64,000 nt of DNA from NCBI GenBank assembly GCA_029976025.1, contig JARKNX010000130.1, positions 28,374 to 92,373 of the forward strand, given 5' to 3'. This DNA is from Aggregatilineales bacterium (GTDB taxonomy: Bacteria > Chloroflexota > Anaerolineae > Aggregatilineales > Ch27). Positions 8,723 through 17,476 of this stretch are shown here, piece by piece. Under the pieces are notes generated by a model. It had not been told where the DNA came from. It saw only the letters and a list, made by a program, of their open reading frames with translations, and did not search any database. Both the position numbers and the translations under genes were made by a program. Position 1 is the stretch's first letter; every line of letters begins with the position of its first letter.

Positions 8723-10012
8723 CTACCCTCCTGTATATTTCACCACTACCAGAGTCAGATCATCGAATGGCGGGGTATCCCCCACGAAGGCTTCCACTTC
8801 GTGCAGGATATAAGCCAGAATACCTTCGGCTGGCGCGCCGGTGTCCGCCGACTGGCGCACGGCTTCCAGCAGCCGGTCAGGCCCGAACGGCTCGCCCGCG
8901 CCGTTCTCAGCCTCAGTCAGGCCGTCCGTATAATAGGCCAGGACATCGCCGGCTTGCAGCGTCAGCGGGCAGAGCTTGAGCGGAATCTCATCGAACCAGC
9001 CCATCGGGTGTCCCCCGCGCGCCAGCCATTCGCCCCTCCGCTCACGATGGTGATAGAGCAGCGGGCAATTATGTCCGGCATTGACGCCAACCGCCTCCCC
9101 GCCGGCTGAGAAGATGGTGTAGTATACGGTGACGAACATGCCCGTGTCACCGCCCTCCAGCATCATGAGGCGGTTAGCCTGGCGCAGGGTGTCCAGCGGT
9201 GAGCTGGTGGCGACGGCGTTGCCGCGAATCAGGCTGCGGGCCACGGCCATGAACAACGCCGCGCCAACACCTTTGTCAGCCACATCAGCAATTACGACGC
9301 CGATGCGGCCCCCATCCAGGGGGAAGATATCGTAGAAATCGCCGGCCACCTCCCGCGCCGACCGCCATTCCGCCGCGATTTCGTAACCGGCCAGTTCCGG
9401 GACCTGGCGGGGCAGCAGGCTGCGCTGAATCTCATAGGCCATGCTCAGCTCGCGCTCCAGCCGGGCGTTGCGCACCTCAATCTGGTGCAGCCGGGCGTTG
9501 TCCAGCGCAATGCCGGCCATCGCAGCGAAGGAGGAGAGGAGCGCCAGATCGGCGTCGCGAAACACGCCCGCCCGCAGGCTGTTGTCCACATAAACCACGC
9601 CAATCAGGCGGCCCTTGACCAGCAGCGGCGCGCACATGATGGACCGCAGACTCATGGCGATGATGCTCTGGCCGAGCGCAAAACGGGGGTCGTGTTCGGC
9701 GTTGCTGGTCAGGAGGGGCTGGCCCGTCTGCACGACCTGGTTGACGATGGTCGTGCTGTACTGAAAGTCGGGCGTATCCAGGTCCTCCTTGTTCAGCCCG
9801 CGCGCGACTTCTACCCGGAGCTGGCCGGCCTCGTCCACCAGCATCAGAAAACCGCGCTGCGCCTTAACCACCTCGATCACTTTATCCAGCACGGCGTACA
9901 TCACCACATCGAGATCGAGACTGGCGCTGATCGCCTGGTAAATTTCGGTCAGGGTGGCGAAATGCTCCGCCATAATGATGGTCGATGTCGGCTGTTTATC
10001 GGAGTTGGGCAT
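8723..10012 (-). CDS. GAF-domain PP2C phosphatase (RsbU/SpoIIE type)
   Basis: A 429-residue regulator with a GAF sensor domain (about 30-180, LRSIMCAPLLVKGRLIGVVYVDN), a short coiled linker (ARLERELSMAYEIQRSLLPRQVP) and a PP2C-like phosphatase domain. Metal-binding motifs are intact: EVAGDFYD, IADVADKGVGAALFM, NAGHNCPLLY, YYTDGLTEAENG and PFDDLTLVVV. Such enzymes dephosphorylate STAS-type anti-sigma antagonists, but no anti-sigma or STAS gene is visible nearby. ATG at 10012 is preferred to the adjacent TTG. A near-perfect -10 box lies about 40 bases upstream and the AmaP-like gene overlaps the stop, so this may be a stress-responsive envelope unit. Confidence 0.9.
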   Translation of the reverse strand: MPNSDKQPTSTIIMAEHFATLTEIYQAISASLDLDVVMYAVLDKVIEVVKAQRGFLMLVDEAGQLRVEVARGLNKEDLDTPDFQYSTTIVNQVVQTGQPLLTSNAEHDPRFALGQSIIAMSLRSIMCAPLLVKGRLIGVVYVDNSLRAGVFRDADLALLSSFAAMAGIALDNARLHQIEVRNARLERELSMAYEIQRSLLPRQVPELAGYEIAAEWRSAREVAGDFYDIFPLDGGRIGVVIADVADKGVGAALFMAVARSLIRGNAVATSSPLDTLRQANRLMMLEGGDTGMFVTVYYTIFSAGGEAVGVNAGHNCPLLYHHRERRGEWLARGGHPMGWFDEIPLKLCPLTLQAGDVLAYYTDGLTEAENGAGEPFGPDRLLEAVRQSADTGAPAEGILAYILHEVEAFVGDTPPFDDLTLVVVKYTGG

Positions 10013-10049
10013 CAAGACCCCCTCTCATCAGCACACGGCTTGTGAGCGA

Positions 10050-10055
10050 ATTATA
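10050..10055 (-). promoter_or_regulatory. -10 box (TATAAT) for the phosphatase gene
   Basis: A perfect TATAAT is read on the minus strand about 38 bases before the start codon. No good -35 hexamer is visible at 16-18 bases, so the promoter may depend on an activator. Confidence 0.45.
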
Positions 10056-10365
10056 ACATATCCAGTGGTCAGTCACGGTAGGAGAAGAGGAAGGGGCGGC
10101 GATCCTTTCTCGTTCTCAACACCCCGGAAGCCAGTTGACAGGATCGTCCTCCGCTCTCATAATGGCGACCGTCGGACCTGTGAAAGCCGGGCAGCGACGC
10201 CGGGCCAGGCAGGCGCCGGCTGAGCAGATGCCGGGCAGGAGAATTAAGCATTTCCTCATTTTGGGGCGTGAATTGCCTCAGCCGCCTGTGGTATAGTGGA
10301 GGCGAATCCGGCAGGCTGAGGCTTTTTGTTACAGGGGGTCTGCCGGACCGGATAGGGGGAATAGA
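10056..10365. other. Intergenic stretch between divergent genes, no gene seen
   Basis: About 310 bases separate the divergent phosphatase and HAD genes. A TATAGT at 10292-10297 could be the -10 box of the HAD gene, but it has no convincing -35. No conserved RNA element or small gene is recognisable. Confidence 0.5.
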
Positions 10366-11139
10366 ATGCCCCTGCGCGGCGTGATCTTCGATATGGGCGG
10401 GACATTGCTCCACTTCCACCCGCGGGAGGCTGAACCCGGTCAGGGCTGGCAAGAGATGGAGAACACCGGCGCGGATGCGCTGCGCCTGTTCCTTCATGAA
10501 CAGGGGTATGCGGTCCCCCCCGCCGACGAAGCCCGCCGCCTGAATTTCGCGGTCATGCTCGATCACTGGCGGCGCATGGGAGAAGGCGAACCGGTCAACC
10601 CGCAGCTCGGCCCGATGCTTCACCAGGTGATGAGCGCCTGGGGCCTGCCGCCGGCTGCCCTGGAAAACGGCCTGATCGAAGATGCGGTGGCCGCCTATAT
10701 CGCGCCCGTGCAGGCCATCATCAGGCCGCTGGAGGGCGCAGCGGAGACGCTGCGCCGGCTGCATGAGCGCGGGCTGCGGCTGGGATTGTTCAGCAATACG
10801 GCGTGGCCGGGGGTCTATCACTTGCAGGACCTGGCCCGCTGGGGGATGATGCCCTACCTGGAGTGTGCGTTCTTTTCCGCCGATGTGGGCATCTGGAAGC
10901 CGCGGGCTGCCGCGTTCCAGATGGCGCTGGAGGCGCTCGATCTGCAACCGGAGGAGGCGGCTTATATCGGCGACCATCTATATTTTGATATTTACGGGGC
11001 ACAACAGGCCGGGATGCGCGGGATATGGCTGTCCAGCGCGGAATGGCCGGCCTCACACCAGCGCGGGCTGACTATTACGCCAGACGCGACGCTGGAGAAG
11101 CTGGCCGACCTGCCGGCTGTGCTGGAGAAGTGGCTTTGA
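10366..11139 (+). CDS. HAD-superfamily hydrolase
   Basis: A 257-residue haloacid dehalogenase-like protein. Motif I is VIFDMGGTL with nucleophile Asp9, motif II is FSNTAWPG, motif III contains the Lys in GIWKPRAAAF, and motif IV is YIGDHLYFDIYGAQQAGM. The helical insert at about 20-125 places it in HAD subfamily I. The residue two places after the nucleophile is Gly instead of the usual Asp acid/base, as in some HAD proteins with a DMGGTL motif; this may alter or slow phosphatase chemistry. The substrate is unknown. It appears to be transcribed alone, with no functional link visible to the DsbA-like gene that follows. Confidence 0.83.
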   Translation: MPLRGVIFDMGGTLLHFHPREAEPGQGWQEMENTGADALRLFLHEQGYAVPPADEARRLNFAVMLDHWRRMGEGEPVNPQLGPMLHQVMSAWGLPPAALENGLIEDAVAAYIAPVQAIIRPLEGAAETLRRLHERGLRLGLFSNTAWPGVYHLQDLARWGMMPYLECAFFSADVGIWKPRAAAFQMALEALDLQPEEAAYIGDHLYFDIYGAQQAGMRGIWLSSAEWPASHQRGLTITPDATLEKLADLPAVLEKWL

Positions 11140-11263
11140 GGATTTGGCCCGGGGGCAATAGACAGATATAACGGAACCTGGCCGGATTGGAACAGGCCCG
11201 CCCGGACGAACATCACTCTGTCCTTTCATACAACGTACGAGCGGTTACGCAAGGAGAATTATC

Positions 11264-12010
11264 ATGTCAGATACGTCGGCTACGCGCAAACGCAAAGTTC
11301 AGCGGGATGCGGAACAGAAACGGCGTCAGCAGCTTTATATCCTGATCGGCATTGTTGTAGTCGCCGTTCTGGCGATCTTCGTGATCATCCTGATCACGCA
11401 GCAGGGTGTCGGCGCCCAGCAAACGGCATCCGCAATCGCCGAAAGCAGCACCTACGCGAATTACACTCCCGGCACCAGCGAGGAAGGGCTGCCCCAGCTT
11501 GGCTCCCCCGACGCGCCAATGGTGATCCGTGAGTATTCCTCTTTTGGCTGCCCGCACTGCGCCAACTTCCACGATACGCAGGTCCAGAATATCCTGAGCG
11601 ATATCGCGGCGGGCGAAGTGCGCCTGATCTACATCCCGATCACCAACTCATTCTCTATGCCGGCCTCGGCGGCGGCGTTCTGCGCCTGGGATCAGGGCCG
11701 GTTCTGGGAAATGCACGACATTCTGTTCAGCTATCTGGAGCAGTTTGGCAACAACGCCTTCGGGATCAGCAACCTGCGCTCCGCGGCGGAACAACTGGGG
11801 CTGGACATGGACGCTTTCAACGCCTGCCTCACCTCCGCCGATACCGGCACGCGGATCGACCAGGCCAACAGCCTGTTCGCCGCGCTCAACCAGCAGTACC
11901 CCAATGTGACCGGGACCCCCACTGTGACTTTCAACGGCACCCCGCCAAGCTGGGGTTCGGGCTGGTCGGGCGATATTCGCGCCTACATTCAGGGCCTCAT
12001 GGCAGGATAG
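11264..12010 (+). CDS. Membrane-anchored DsbA-like thiol-disulfide oxidoreductase
   Basis: The protein has a basic cytoplasmic N-terminus (1-22), one transmembrane anchor (about 25-45) and an extracytoplasmic thioredoxin-4/DsbA-like domain. The active-site CPHC lies at residues 96-99 (SSFGCPHCANFHD) and the cis-Pro loop is GTPTVTFNG near the end. It should oxidise or isomerise disulfides in exported proteins. Residues 140 and about 187 are extra cysteines in the helical insert. The start is fixed by AAGGAG placed 7 bases upstream. The M19 dipeptidase gene begins 13 bases after the stop, so the two may share a transcript, but a functional link is not obvious. Confidence 0.88.
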   Translation: MSDTSATRKRKVQRDAEQKRRQQLYILIGIVVVAVLAIFVIILITQQGVGAQQTASAIAESSTYANYTPGTSEEGLPQLGSPDAPMVIREYSSFGCPHCANFHDTQVQNILSDIAAGEVRLIYIPITNSFSMPASAAAFCAWDQGRFWEMHDILFSYLEQFGNNAFGISNLRSAAEQLGLDMDAFNACLTSADTGTRIDQANSLFAALNQQYPNVTGTPTVTFNGTPPSWGSGWSGDIRAYIQGLMAG

Positions 12011-12023
12011 GAAGCGAGCTGGC

Positions 12024-13091
12024 GTGATCATCCTTGACGCGCATCAGGATATCGCCTACAACGCCCTCCAGTTCGACCGTTCGTACACGCGGAGCGCCTG
12101 GGAAATCCGGCGCTCCGAAGCGCAGGCTGGCCTGGTCCGCGGGCCGGCGGCTAACGGGCTGCCAGACGCCTTGCTGGGGCGTCTGGCAGTTATTTTTGCC
12201 ACGCTGTTCGTCGAGCCGAACTGGTCGGAGTTCACGCCAGATAAGCGCTGCAGTTACGACACCCCGCAGGAAGCCTACCGGGCGGCCCTCCGCCAGTGGG
12301 ACTACTACCAGCGGCTGGCCGACGAAGACAGGCGGGTCCGCCTGATCCGCACCGGAGCCGAGCTGGACGCTGTTCTGGCGACCTGGGAGGACGGGACGAC
12401 GCTGGCCGATCATCAGGTCGGGCTGGTGCTGCTGATGGAAGGGGCGGACCCGATTCTGGAGCCGCGCCAGCTTGAAGAATGGGTGGAGCGCGGCGTGCGG
12501 ATCATCGGCCCGGCGTGGTCGGCGACTCGTTACGCTGGCGGTACGTGGCGGCCCGGTCCGCTGACCGATCTGGGCCGCGAACTGCTGGATGTGATGGCCG
12601 GCTTCAACCTGATTCTGGACCTCAGCCATACCACTGAAGAGGGCTACTTCGAAGCGCTGGATCGCTACCCCGGCCCGGTCATCGCCAGCCACAGCAACCC
12701 GACCCGCTGCTGGAATCACCACCGCAACCTGACGGATACGCAGATACGGCGCATGGCGGAACACGACGGCGTGATGGGCGTGGTGCTGTACAACCGCTTC
12801 CTCAGCGAGCGCTGGCATCGCGGCCTGCCCAAAGCGGAGACGCCGCTCGACGTGGTGGTTGTCGCTATCGATCACGTCTGTCAGGTCACCGGCAGCGCCA
12901 GCCATTCCGGCATCGGCACGGATATTGACGGCGGCTTCGGCGCCGATGAAATTCCGGAGGGGATTGACACTGTGAGCGACCTGCTCCGGATTGCTGACGC
13001 CTTGCGCGACCGGGGCTACCGGGAAGCCGATATCGAGGGCATTATGGGCGGCAACTTCCTGCGCATCCTGCGCCAGGCCCTGCCGGGGTGA
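12024..13091 (+). CDS. Membrane dipeptidase, peptidase M19 family
   Basis: A 355-residue homologue of renal dipeptidase. Zinc ligands expected for M19 are visible: HxD at 7-9 (DAHQD), the bridging Glu in LLMEGADP, His in LDLSHTTEEG, His in IASHSNPT, and the Asp in IGTDIDGGFG. The family hydrolyses dipeptides, including some with D-residues at the C-terminus. No signal peptide is present, so it is probably cytoplasmic. The GTG start is preferred because it immediately precedes the first zinc motif. It follows the DsbA-like gene by 13 bases and is followed 59 bases later by a metallo-beta-lactamase-fold gene. Confidence 0.9.
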   Translation: MIILDAHQDIAYNALQFDRSYTRSAWEIRRSEAQAGLVRGPAANGLPDALLGRLAVIFATLFVEPNWSEFTPDKRCSYDTPQEAYRAALRQWDYYQRLADEDRRVRLIRTGAELDAVLATWEDGTTLADHQVGLVLLMEGADPILEPRQLEEWVERGVRIIGPAWSATRYAGGTWRPGPLTDLGRELLDVMAGFNLILDLSHTTEEGYFEALDRYPGPVIASHSNPTRCWNHHRNLTDTQIRRMAEHDGVMGVVLYNRFLSERWHRGLPKAETPLDVVVVAIDHVCQVTGSASHSGIGTDIDGGFGADEIPEGIDTVSDLLRIADALRDRGYREADIEGIMGGNFLRILRQALPG

Positions 13092-13150
13092 TTGTCCGCG
13101 ATAGTGAGGCGTAAGGCGCCGCGCACATATTGATTTGAGGGCGAGCTGCT

Positions 13151-13864
13151 ATGAAAGCGATTCTCCCCGGGGTGTGGACATTCACCGGGCTGCCGGTCGG
13201 GCGGGTCTATCTGCTGGAAGACGCCGACGGCCTGACCCTGGTTGACGCCGGCCTGACCCTGGCGGCGGAGCGCATCCTGCGCCAGCTTGCCGCCGCGGGC
13301 CGGCGCCCGGACGAGGTCAGGCGCATTCTGGTCACGCACGGTCACTTCGATCACGTCGGCGGCCTGCCCCGGCTCAAGGCGCAAACGGGCGCCCAGGTCA
13401 TCGCGTCGGACGCAGAACGCCCGATACTGGAGGGTCAGCAGCCCCTTCAGTATCCGCCGGTGGAGACGCTCCCCCTCAGGGCGCGGCTGATGCGCGCCGG
13501 CAGCCGCGGCGATTCATTCCTCAAAGGCATCACCGTCGATCGGACAGTCGAGGATGGCGAGATGTTGCCGGAGGTTCTGGGCGGCCTGCAGGCGCTGATC
13601 ATGCCCGGCCACACCCCTGGCCATACCGTCTACTGGCACCCGGAGCGGCGGCTCCTGTTCTGCGGCGACGCCATCATGCACTTCACCGGCCTGAGCGGGC
13701 CGTTCCGCGCCGTCTCGACCGATATGGACGACGTGCACGAGTCAATCGCCCGCATCGCGGCCCTGCAGCCGGCGGCGGTGTGCTTCGGGCATGGCAATCC
13801 GCTGCTGGCGGACACAGCCGCCCGCATTACAGCGTTCGCCCGATCCTGCAAAGCGATTCAATAA
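13151..13864 (+). CDS. Metallo-beta-lactamase-fold hydrolase
   Basis: A 237-residue MBL-fold protein with the metal-binding HxHxDH motif at 63-68 (THGHFDHVGG), GHTPGHTVYW, FCGDAIMHF and a final FGHGNPLL. The arrangement matches glyoxalase-II-like or general MBL hydrolases with two metal ions. The substrate cannot be told from sequence. It has no signal peptide and is probably cytoplasmic. A purine-rich GAGGGCGAGC lies before the ATG. Confidence 0.87.
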   Translation: MKAILPGVWTFTGLPVGRVYLLEDADGLTLVDAGLTLAAERILRQLAAAGRRPDEVRRILVTHGHFDHVGGLPRLKAQTGAQVIASDAERPILEGQQPLQYPPVETLPLRARLMRAGSRGDSFLKGITVDRTVEDGEMLPEVLGGLQALIMPGHTPGHTVYWHPERRLLFCGDAIMHFTGLSGPFRAVSTDMDDVHESIARIAALQPAAVCFGHGNPLLADTAARITAFARSCKAIQ

Positions 13865-13929
13865 GCGCGGCGGCGCTCCCCGGTACGTTTCGTGCTCACC
13901 ATCTTTAGCTCTAAATAAGACGTTAATGG

Positions 13930-13935
13930 TATAAT
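13930..13935 (+). promoter_or_regulatory. -10 box (TATAAT) of the CAP-protein gene
   Basis: A perfect TATAAT sits in an AT-rich island 63 bases before the start codon. The -35 region is poor at normal spacing. Confidence 0.45.
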
Positions 13936-13998
13936 TACCTCCAGAATTGATGCTGTTCCGTCCTGCCGCTGTGCGACCCGTTCAGAAGATTCCCCCTC

Positions 13999-15690
13999 AT
14001 GAGCTACCGTTTGTGGAGTACCCGCGTGCTGGCTGCCGCCTTCGCGGCCGTGATCGTGCTCGGCGCTGCCGGAATGGCCGTTCCGGCTCCCGTTCAGGCC
14101 CAGACATCGTCCGGGCCGACCGCCTTTGACATGCTGGCCGCGCTCAACGAGTGGCGCCTGCAGGAAGGCCTGGCGCCGTTCCGCCCCAACCCGACGCTGA
14201 CGGCGCTGGCTTCCTTCCAGCTTCAATACCTGCTGCTGCAGGATCACCTGCCGGACCGGCTTCACGACGGAGTCACAGCAGAAGGTCCGCGCGTCCGCGC
14301 CCTCTGGTATCCGTATCAGTGGCCGTACTACAGGATTCCATCCCGCGTCAGCCTGGAGGAGATCATCGTCGCCCAGCACACCGTCCAGCAGGGTATCAAC
14401 TGGTGGAAAAACTCGGATATCCACCGCCGGGCGGTGACCAACCCCAACTACCGCGAGATCGGCGTGGCGGCCATGCCTTACCCGAACGGCACGGTGTTCG
14501 TCGTCGAGCTAGGCGGGCGTCCGAACGTCCTGCCGGCCATGATTCACCCGGACAGGCAGACCCTCTACCTGACGCGGGATACCTACTCAGGCGCGCGGGC
14601 CGCTGGCGCCCTGACCGCTATCACCGGGGTTCGCCTGCTGGATACTGACCAGACGCCCCTGACGGACTGGCAGCCCTGGCAGCGGACTCTGCCCGTGCCG
14701 CAGGAGGTGAGCGGCGATACCTTCTATGTGGAGTACACCGACGGCAGCCAGACCGTGACCACAGCGGTCAATCTGGAGACTGATATATTCCCGCTGCCGG
14801 GGTATCTGGCCGGGCTGACGCCGCCGCCCTACTACGTGCCCTCGCCCGCCCCTGCCGCGCCGCCGGCGGGCAGCGCGGCCTCGCCGCACCCCGGCGCCGA
14901 TATACAGGTACTTGAGCGCGGCCCGGATATGCTGGCGCTGCTGGCAAACGCGACCGGGGCGGGCGTCACCCTGTCCAGCTTCCACATCCTGGCCCTGAAG
15001 CCCGAAGCGCCGCCGTACAGCTTCACGCTCTCCGGGGCTTTTGACGGCCTCCACCAGGCAGGGATGGGCACGTGTTATCTCTATATGGTGGAAGGGAGCG
15101 CGCTGGCGCCGCCGGAACAGTGCACCGGCACGCTGGTGATACAGCGGGTCAATCGCGTTGGCGCTTTCTGGTATAACACCGGGGATGATCGCCCTGCGCC
15201 GCTGCTGGTCTTCACCGATCGCGGCCATCTGGCGGCTGACTGCCGCGTCCCGACTGCCGGGTGCTCTTTCTTCGTCGAAGCTGCTCCCGCGCTAACCGGG
15301 GCGGGGGACGGCGCAGCTCCAGTCGCCGGGCAGATCCGCCTGATCTACGACGCCAACAGCCTGTCCCTGCTCAACGCCGGGGAGCAGCCCCTCAATCTGT
15401 ACGGCCTCTCCCTGAGCGATGGAAGTCGCACACTCTCCGCCCAGATCTGGAACACAGCGGCCAGCACCGCCCCGCTGAGCCAGCTCCCGGCTGCCGACTG
15501 CCTGCAAGTGTGGCGTTACGGGATAACCAGCCAGCCCAGGCCGTCGGGATGTCGCGTCCGCCAGTCATGGGTCACCGTCGAAGACAGCGAAACTGTCTGG
15601 ACAGCGGGACAATTTAGCGTATTCAACAACGGCAGGCGCCTGGGAATCTGCCAGACCAGCGCGGGAGAGTGCATCATCGACCTGCCCTGA
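13999..15690 (+). CDS. Secreted CAP/SCP-domain protein with C-terminal beta-type repeats
   Basis: A Sec signal peptide (about 1-35, ending PVQAQ) leads into a bacterial CAP/SCP domain at about 40-180. It is recognisable by ALNEWRLQEGLAPFRPNPTLTALASFQLQYL, GINWWKNSDIHRRAVTNPNYREIGVA and a closing VFVVELGG. A Pro/Ala linker near 280-300 separates it from two related C-terminal segments (about 305-420 and 445-560), each starting with a beta-strand-like stretch and carrying paired cysteines. These recall lamin-tail-like modules, which is a tentative reading. The protein is likely extracellular or wall-associated; its substrate is unknown. It has its own -10 box and the next gene has its own promoter, so it is probably monocistronic. 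Confidence 0.8.
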   Translation: MSYRLWSTRVLAAAFAAVIVLGAAGMAVPAPVQAQTSSGPTAFDMLAALNEWRLQEGLAPFRPNPTLTALASFQLQYLLLQDHLPDRLHDGVTAEGPRVRALWYPYQWPYYRIPSRVSLEEIIVAQHTVQQGINWWKNSDIHRRAVTNPNYREIGVAAMPYPNGTVFVVELGGRPNVLPAMIHPDRQTLYLTRDTYSGARAAGALTAITGVRLLDTDQTPLTDWQPWQRTLPVPQEVSGDTFYVEYTDGSQTVTTAVNLETDIFPLPGYLAGLTPPPYYVPSPAPAAPPAGSAASPHPGADIQVLERGPDMLALLANATGAGVTLSSFHILALKPEAPPYSFTLSGAFDGLHQAGMGTCYLYMVEGSALAPPEQCTGTLVIQRVNRVGAFWYNTGDDRPAPLLVFTDRGHLAADCRVPTAGCSFFVEAAPALTGAGDGAAPVAGQIRLIYDANSLSLLNAGEQPLNLYGLSLSDGSRTLSAQIWNTAASTAPLSQLPAADCLQVWRYGITSQPRPSGCRVRQSWVTVEDSETVWTAGQFSVFNNGRRLGICQTSAGECIIDLP

Positions 15691-15753
15691 ATCTATATTC
15701 TGGCTGTACAGATCGCTTACCAGAAGCTGCCTGTACTTTTGTAACTGGATCGC

Positions 15754-15782
15754 TTGCACCATCTTCAGTCGCTGTGTAAGAT
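15754..15782 (+). promoter_or_regulatory. Strong sigma-70-type promoter for the response regulator
   Basis: TTGCAC (15754-15759) and TAAGAT (15777-15782) are separated by 17 bases. The predicted transcription start lies about 15 bases before the ATG at 15806, giving a very short leader. Confidence 0.7.
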
Positions 15783-15805
15783 TGAGCCGGTATGGGCGCT
15801 AGAGG

Positions 15806-16192
15806 ATGGGGTGGATGGCGGCTCACCGTATTCTGGTGGTAGATGATGACCCGGGGATTGTAACCCTGATCACGGCGATCCTGAAGCGGGATGGCTATAA
15901 CGCACTCTCAGCCTATAGCGGCGAGGACGCGCTGGCGCTCTATGCCAGCGCGCATCCCGACCTGATTTTGCTCGATCTGGCGATGCCGGAGGTGACCGGG
16001 TTTGAGGTGCTGGAAGAGCTGCGCCAGCGCGAAGCCGAAACCGGGAGGCGCACCCCGATCATCCTGCTGACGGCGTATACGCAAAGCTATTTTGTGTCGC
16101 AGGGAATCCACCCGGATGTGCAGGGCTACCTCACCAAGCCGGTCACATCCAAAAAACTGCTGGAAGACGTCAGACGCCTGCTGGCGGAATGA
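15806..16192 (+). CDS. Stand-alone CheY-like response regulator
   Basis: A 128-residue receiver domain without an output domain. The acidic triad is DDD at 13-15, the phospho-acceptor is Asp57 (LLDLAMPE), and the switch residues are Thr89 and Lys111 (YLTKP). It probably acts by protein-protein contact or as a phosphorelay intermediate. It converges with a PAS histidine kinase gene whose stop is only 10 bases away, so the two are a likely functional pair even though they are transcribed separately. Starts at 15806 or 15815 (Met4) are both possible. Confidence 0.92.
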   Translation: MGWMAAHRILVVDDDPGIVTLITAILKRDGYNALSAYSGEDALALYASAHPDLILLDLAMPEVTGFEVLEELRQREAETGRRTPIILLTAYTQSYFVSQGIHPDVQGYLTKPVTSKKLLEDVRRLLAE

Positions 16193-16202
16193 GTGCCACA
16201 GT

Positions 16203-17258
16203 TTACCCCGCTGGCAGAGCCAGCCCGAACGCAGCCCCCTGCGTGGAATTGCAGCGGATAAATACGCGCCCGTGATGCGCTTCCGCCACCGCCCGGACCA
16301 GGGCCAGCCCCAGGCCGCCGCCTTTGAGGTCATCCAGGCCTGGCGGCAGGCGGAAGAAGCGATCGAACAGCCGGCTCTGTAACTCCGGCGGGATTGCCGG
16401 CCCGTCATCTTCCACCTCAATGATCAGCTCGTCTCCCTGCACAAAGCCCCGCAGCGCGATCTGCCCGCCCTCCCCGCTCCGTTCGCTGGCATTGAGCAGC
16501 AGATTCTCCACCGCCCGCTGAAGCCACGCGGCATCCACGGCAGCATCAGGCAGCGGCTCTGCCAGGTCCACGTGAATGCTCTGCCCGGAAGAACCGGTTG
16601 TTGCTCCGGTGGCATGCACCGCCGCGCTCAGAATCGGCGCGATCGCGCGGCGTACCCCGCTGCTGTCAAATTCACTGCCCGTTTGCAGCGCCTCCAGGCC
16701 GACTGCATCCTCCAGAAGGGCGTGCAGCCGCGTCAGGGCGCTGAGCGCAATATCGAACAGATCGAGCACCATCGGGTTGTTGGCCGGCTCCAGCTCTTCG
16801 CGGAGCAGCACCAGCGTGCTCAGGGTGACGCTGAGCGGGTTGCGCAGATCGTGCGCCGCCGACCGGACAAAGTCCATCCGCTGTTGTTCCGCTTCCTGCA
16901 AGCGCCGGATATCCCGCGCCACCACGACCCAGCCGTATCCGGCCCCATGATTCAGGGCGGTAATGCTCAATGAGCAGGTCCGTCCGTTATCCAGCGTAGC
17001 GTCAAAGAGGGTCGTTGTGCCGGCAGGATGGGCGCGCTCCATCTCCAACACCTGCGATATTCGCGAGCGGAGGGCAGCATCCAACGGCGCTTCGGCAAGC
17101 GGCACTCCGATTACATCGTTAGTGCGGCGCGCGAACAGGAAACGGGCCGGCTGGTTGAGCAGCCAGATACAGCCATCGGCATCAGTCACGATGATGCCGT
17201 CTGTAGTCGCATGGAGGATCGCTTGCAGCGCGTCCTGCAACTGGTCGTCAGGGTTCAT
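16203..17258 (-). CDS. PAS-domain sensor histidine kinase
   Basis: A 351-residue soluble kinase. A PAS domain covers about 8-120 (ATTDGIIVTDADGCIWLLNQPA). The dimerisation and phosphotransfer helix carries His136 in SAAHDLRNPL, and the ATPase domain shows an N box (VENLLLNASE), G1 (VEDDGPAIP), F box (LFDRFFRLPPG) and G2 (GGGLGLALV). It should autophosphorylate in response to a cytoplasmic signal and pass phosphate to a response regulator, most plausibly the CheY-like protein encoded convergently. No transmembrane segment is present. A promoter with 18-base spacing lies about 60 bases upstream. Confidence 0.92.
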   Translation of the reverse strand: MNPDDQLQDALQAILHATTDGIIVTDADGCIWLLNQPARFLFARRTNDVIGVPLAEAPLDAALRSRISQVLEMERAHPAGTTTLFDATLDNGRTCSLSITALNHGAGYGWVVVARDIRRLQEAEQQRMDFVRSAAHDLRNPLSVTLSTLVLLREELEPANNPMVLDLFDIALSALTRLHALLEDAVGLEALQTGSEFDSSGVRRAIAPILSAAVHATGATTGSSGQSIHVDLAEPLPDAAVDAAWLQRAVENLLLNASERSGEGGQIALRGFVQGDELIIEVEDDGPAIPPELQSRLFDRFFRLPPGLDDLKGGGLGLALVRAVAEAHHGRVFIRCNSTQGAAFGLALPAG

Positions 17259-17317
17259 ACCATCCCACGAATTCCGTTGAGCATCCAGCTAAACCTGTGA
17301 TAGCTGGCTTCGATCAA

Positions 17318-17347
17318 ACATTAGCATATTTCGAAGTCACAGTGCAA
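17318..17347 (-). promoter_or_regulatory. Promoter of the histidine kinase gene
   Basis: On the minus strand TTGCAC (17342-17347) and TAATGT (17318-17323) are 18 bases apart. The same region contains nested inverted arms CTTCGA/TCGAAG and TGTGA/TCACA, which could be a regulator site. Confidence 0.55.
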
Positions 17348-17476
17348 CAGCCCTCTCCGCTTCGGGGGCGTTGCAGGCCGCCAGAAAGCTGCCGCCCGGG
17401 CGTAAAGTACATCTATAACAGAGTGGAGGCGTTTATCCCGGCGTTTCTTACAGGCTCACGCAAGCCCCGATCGGCG

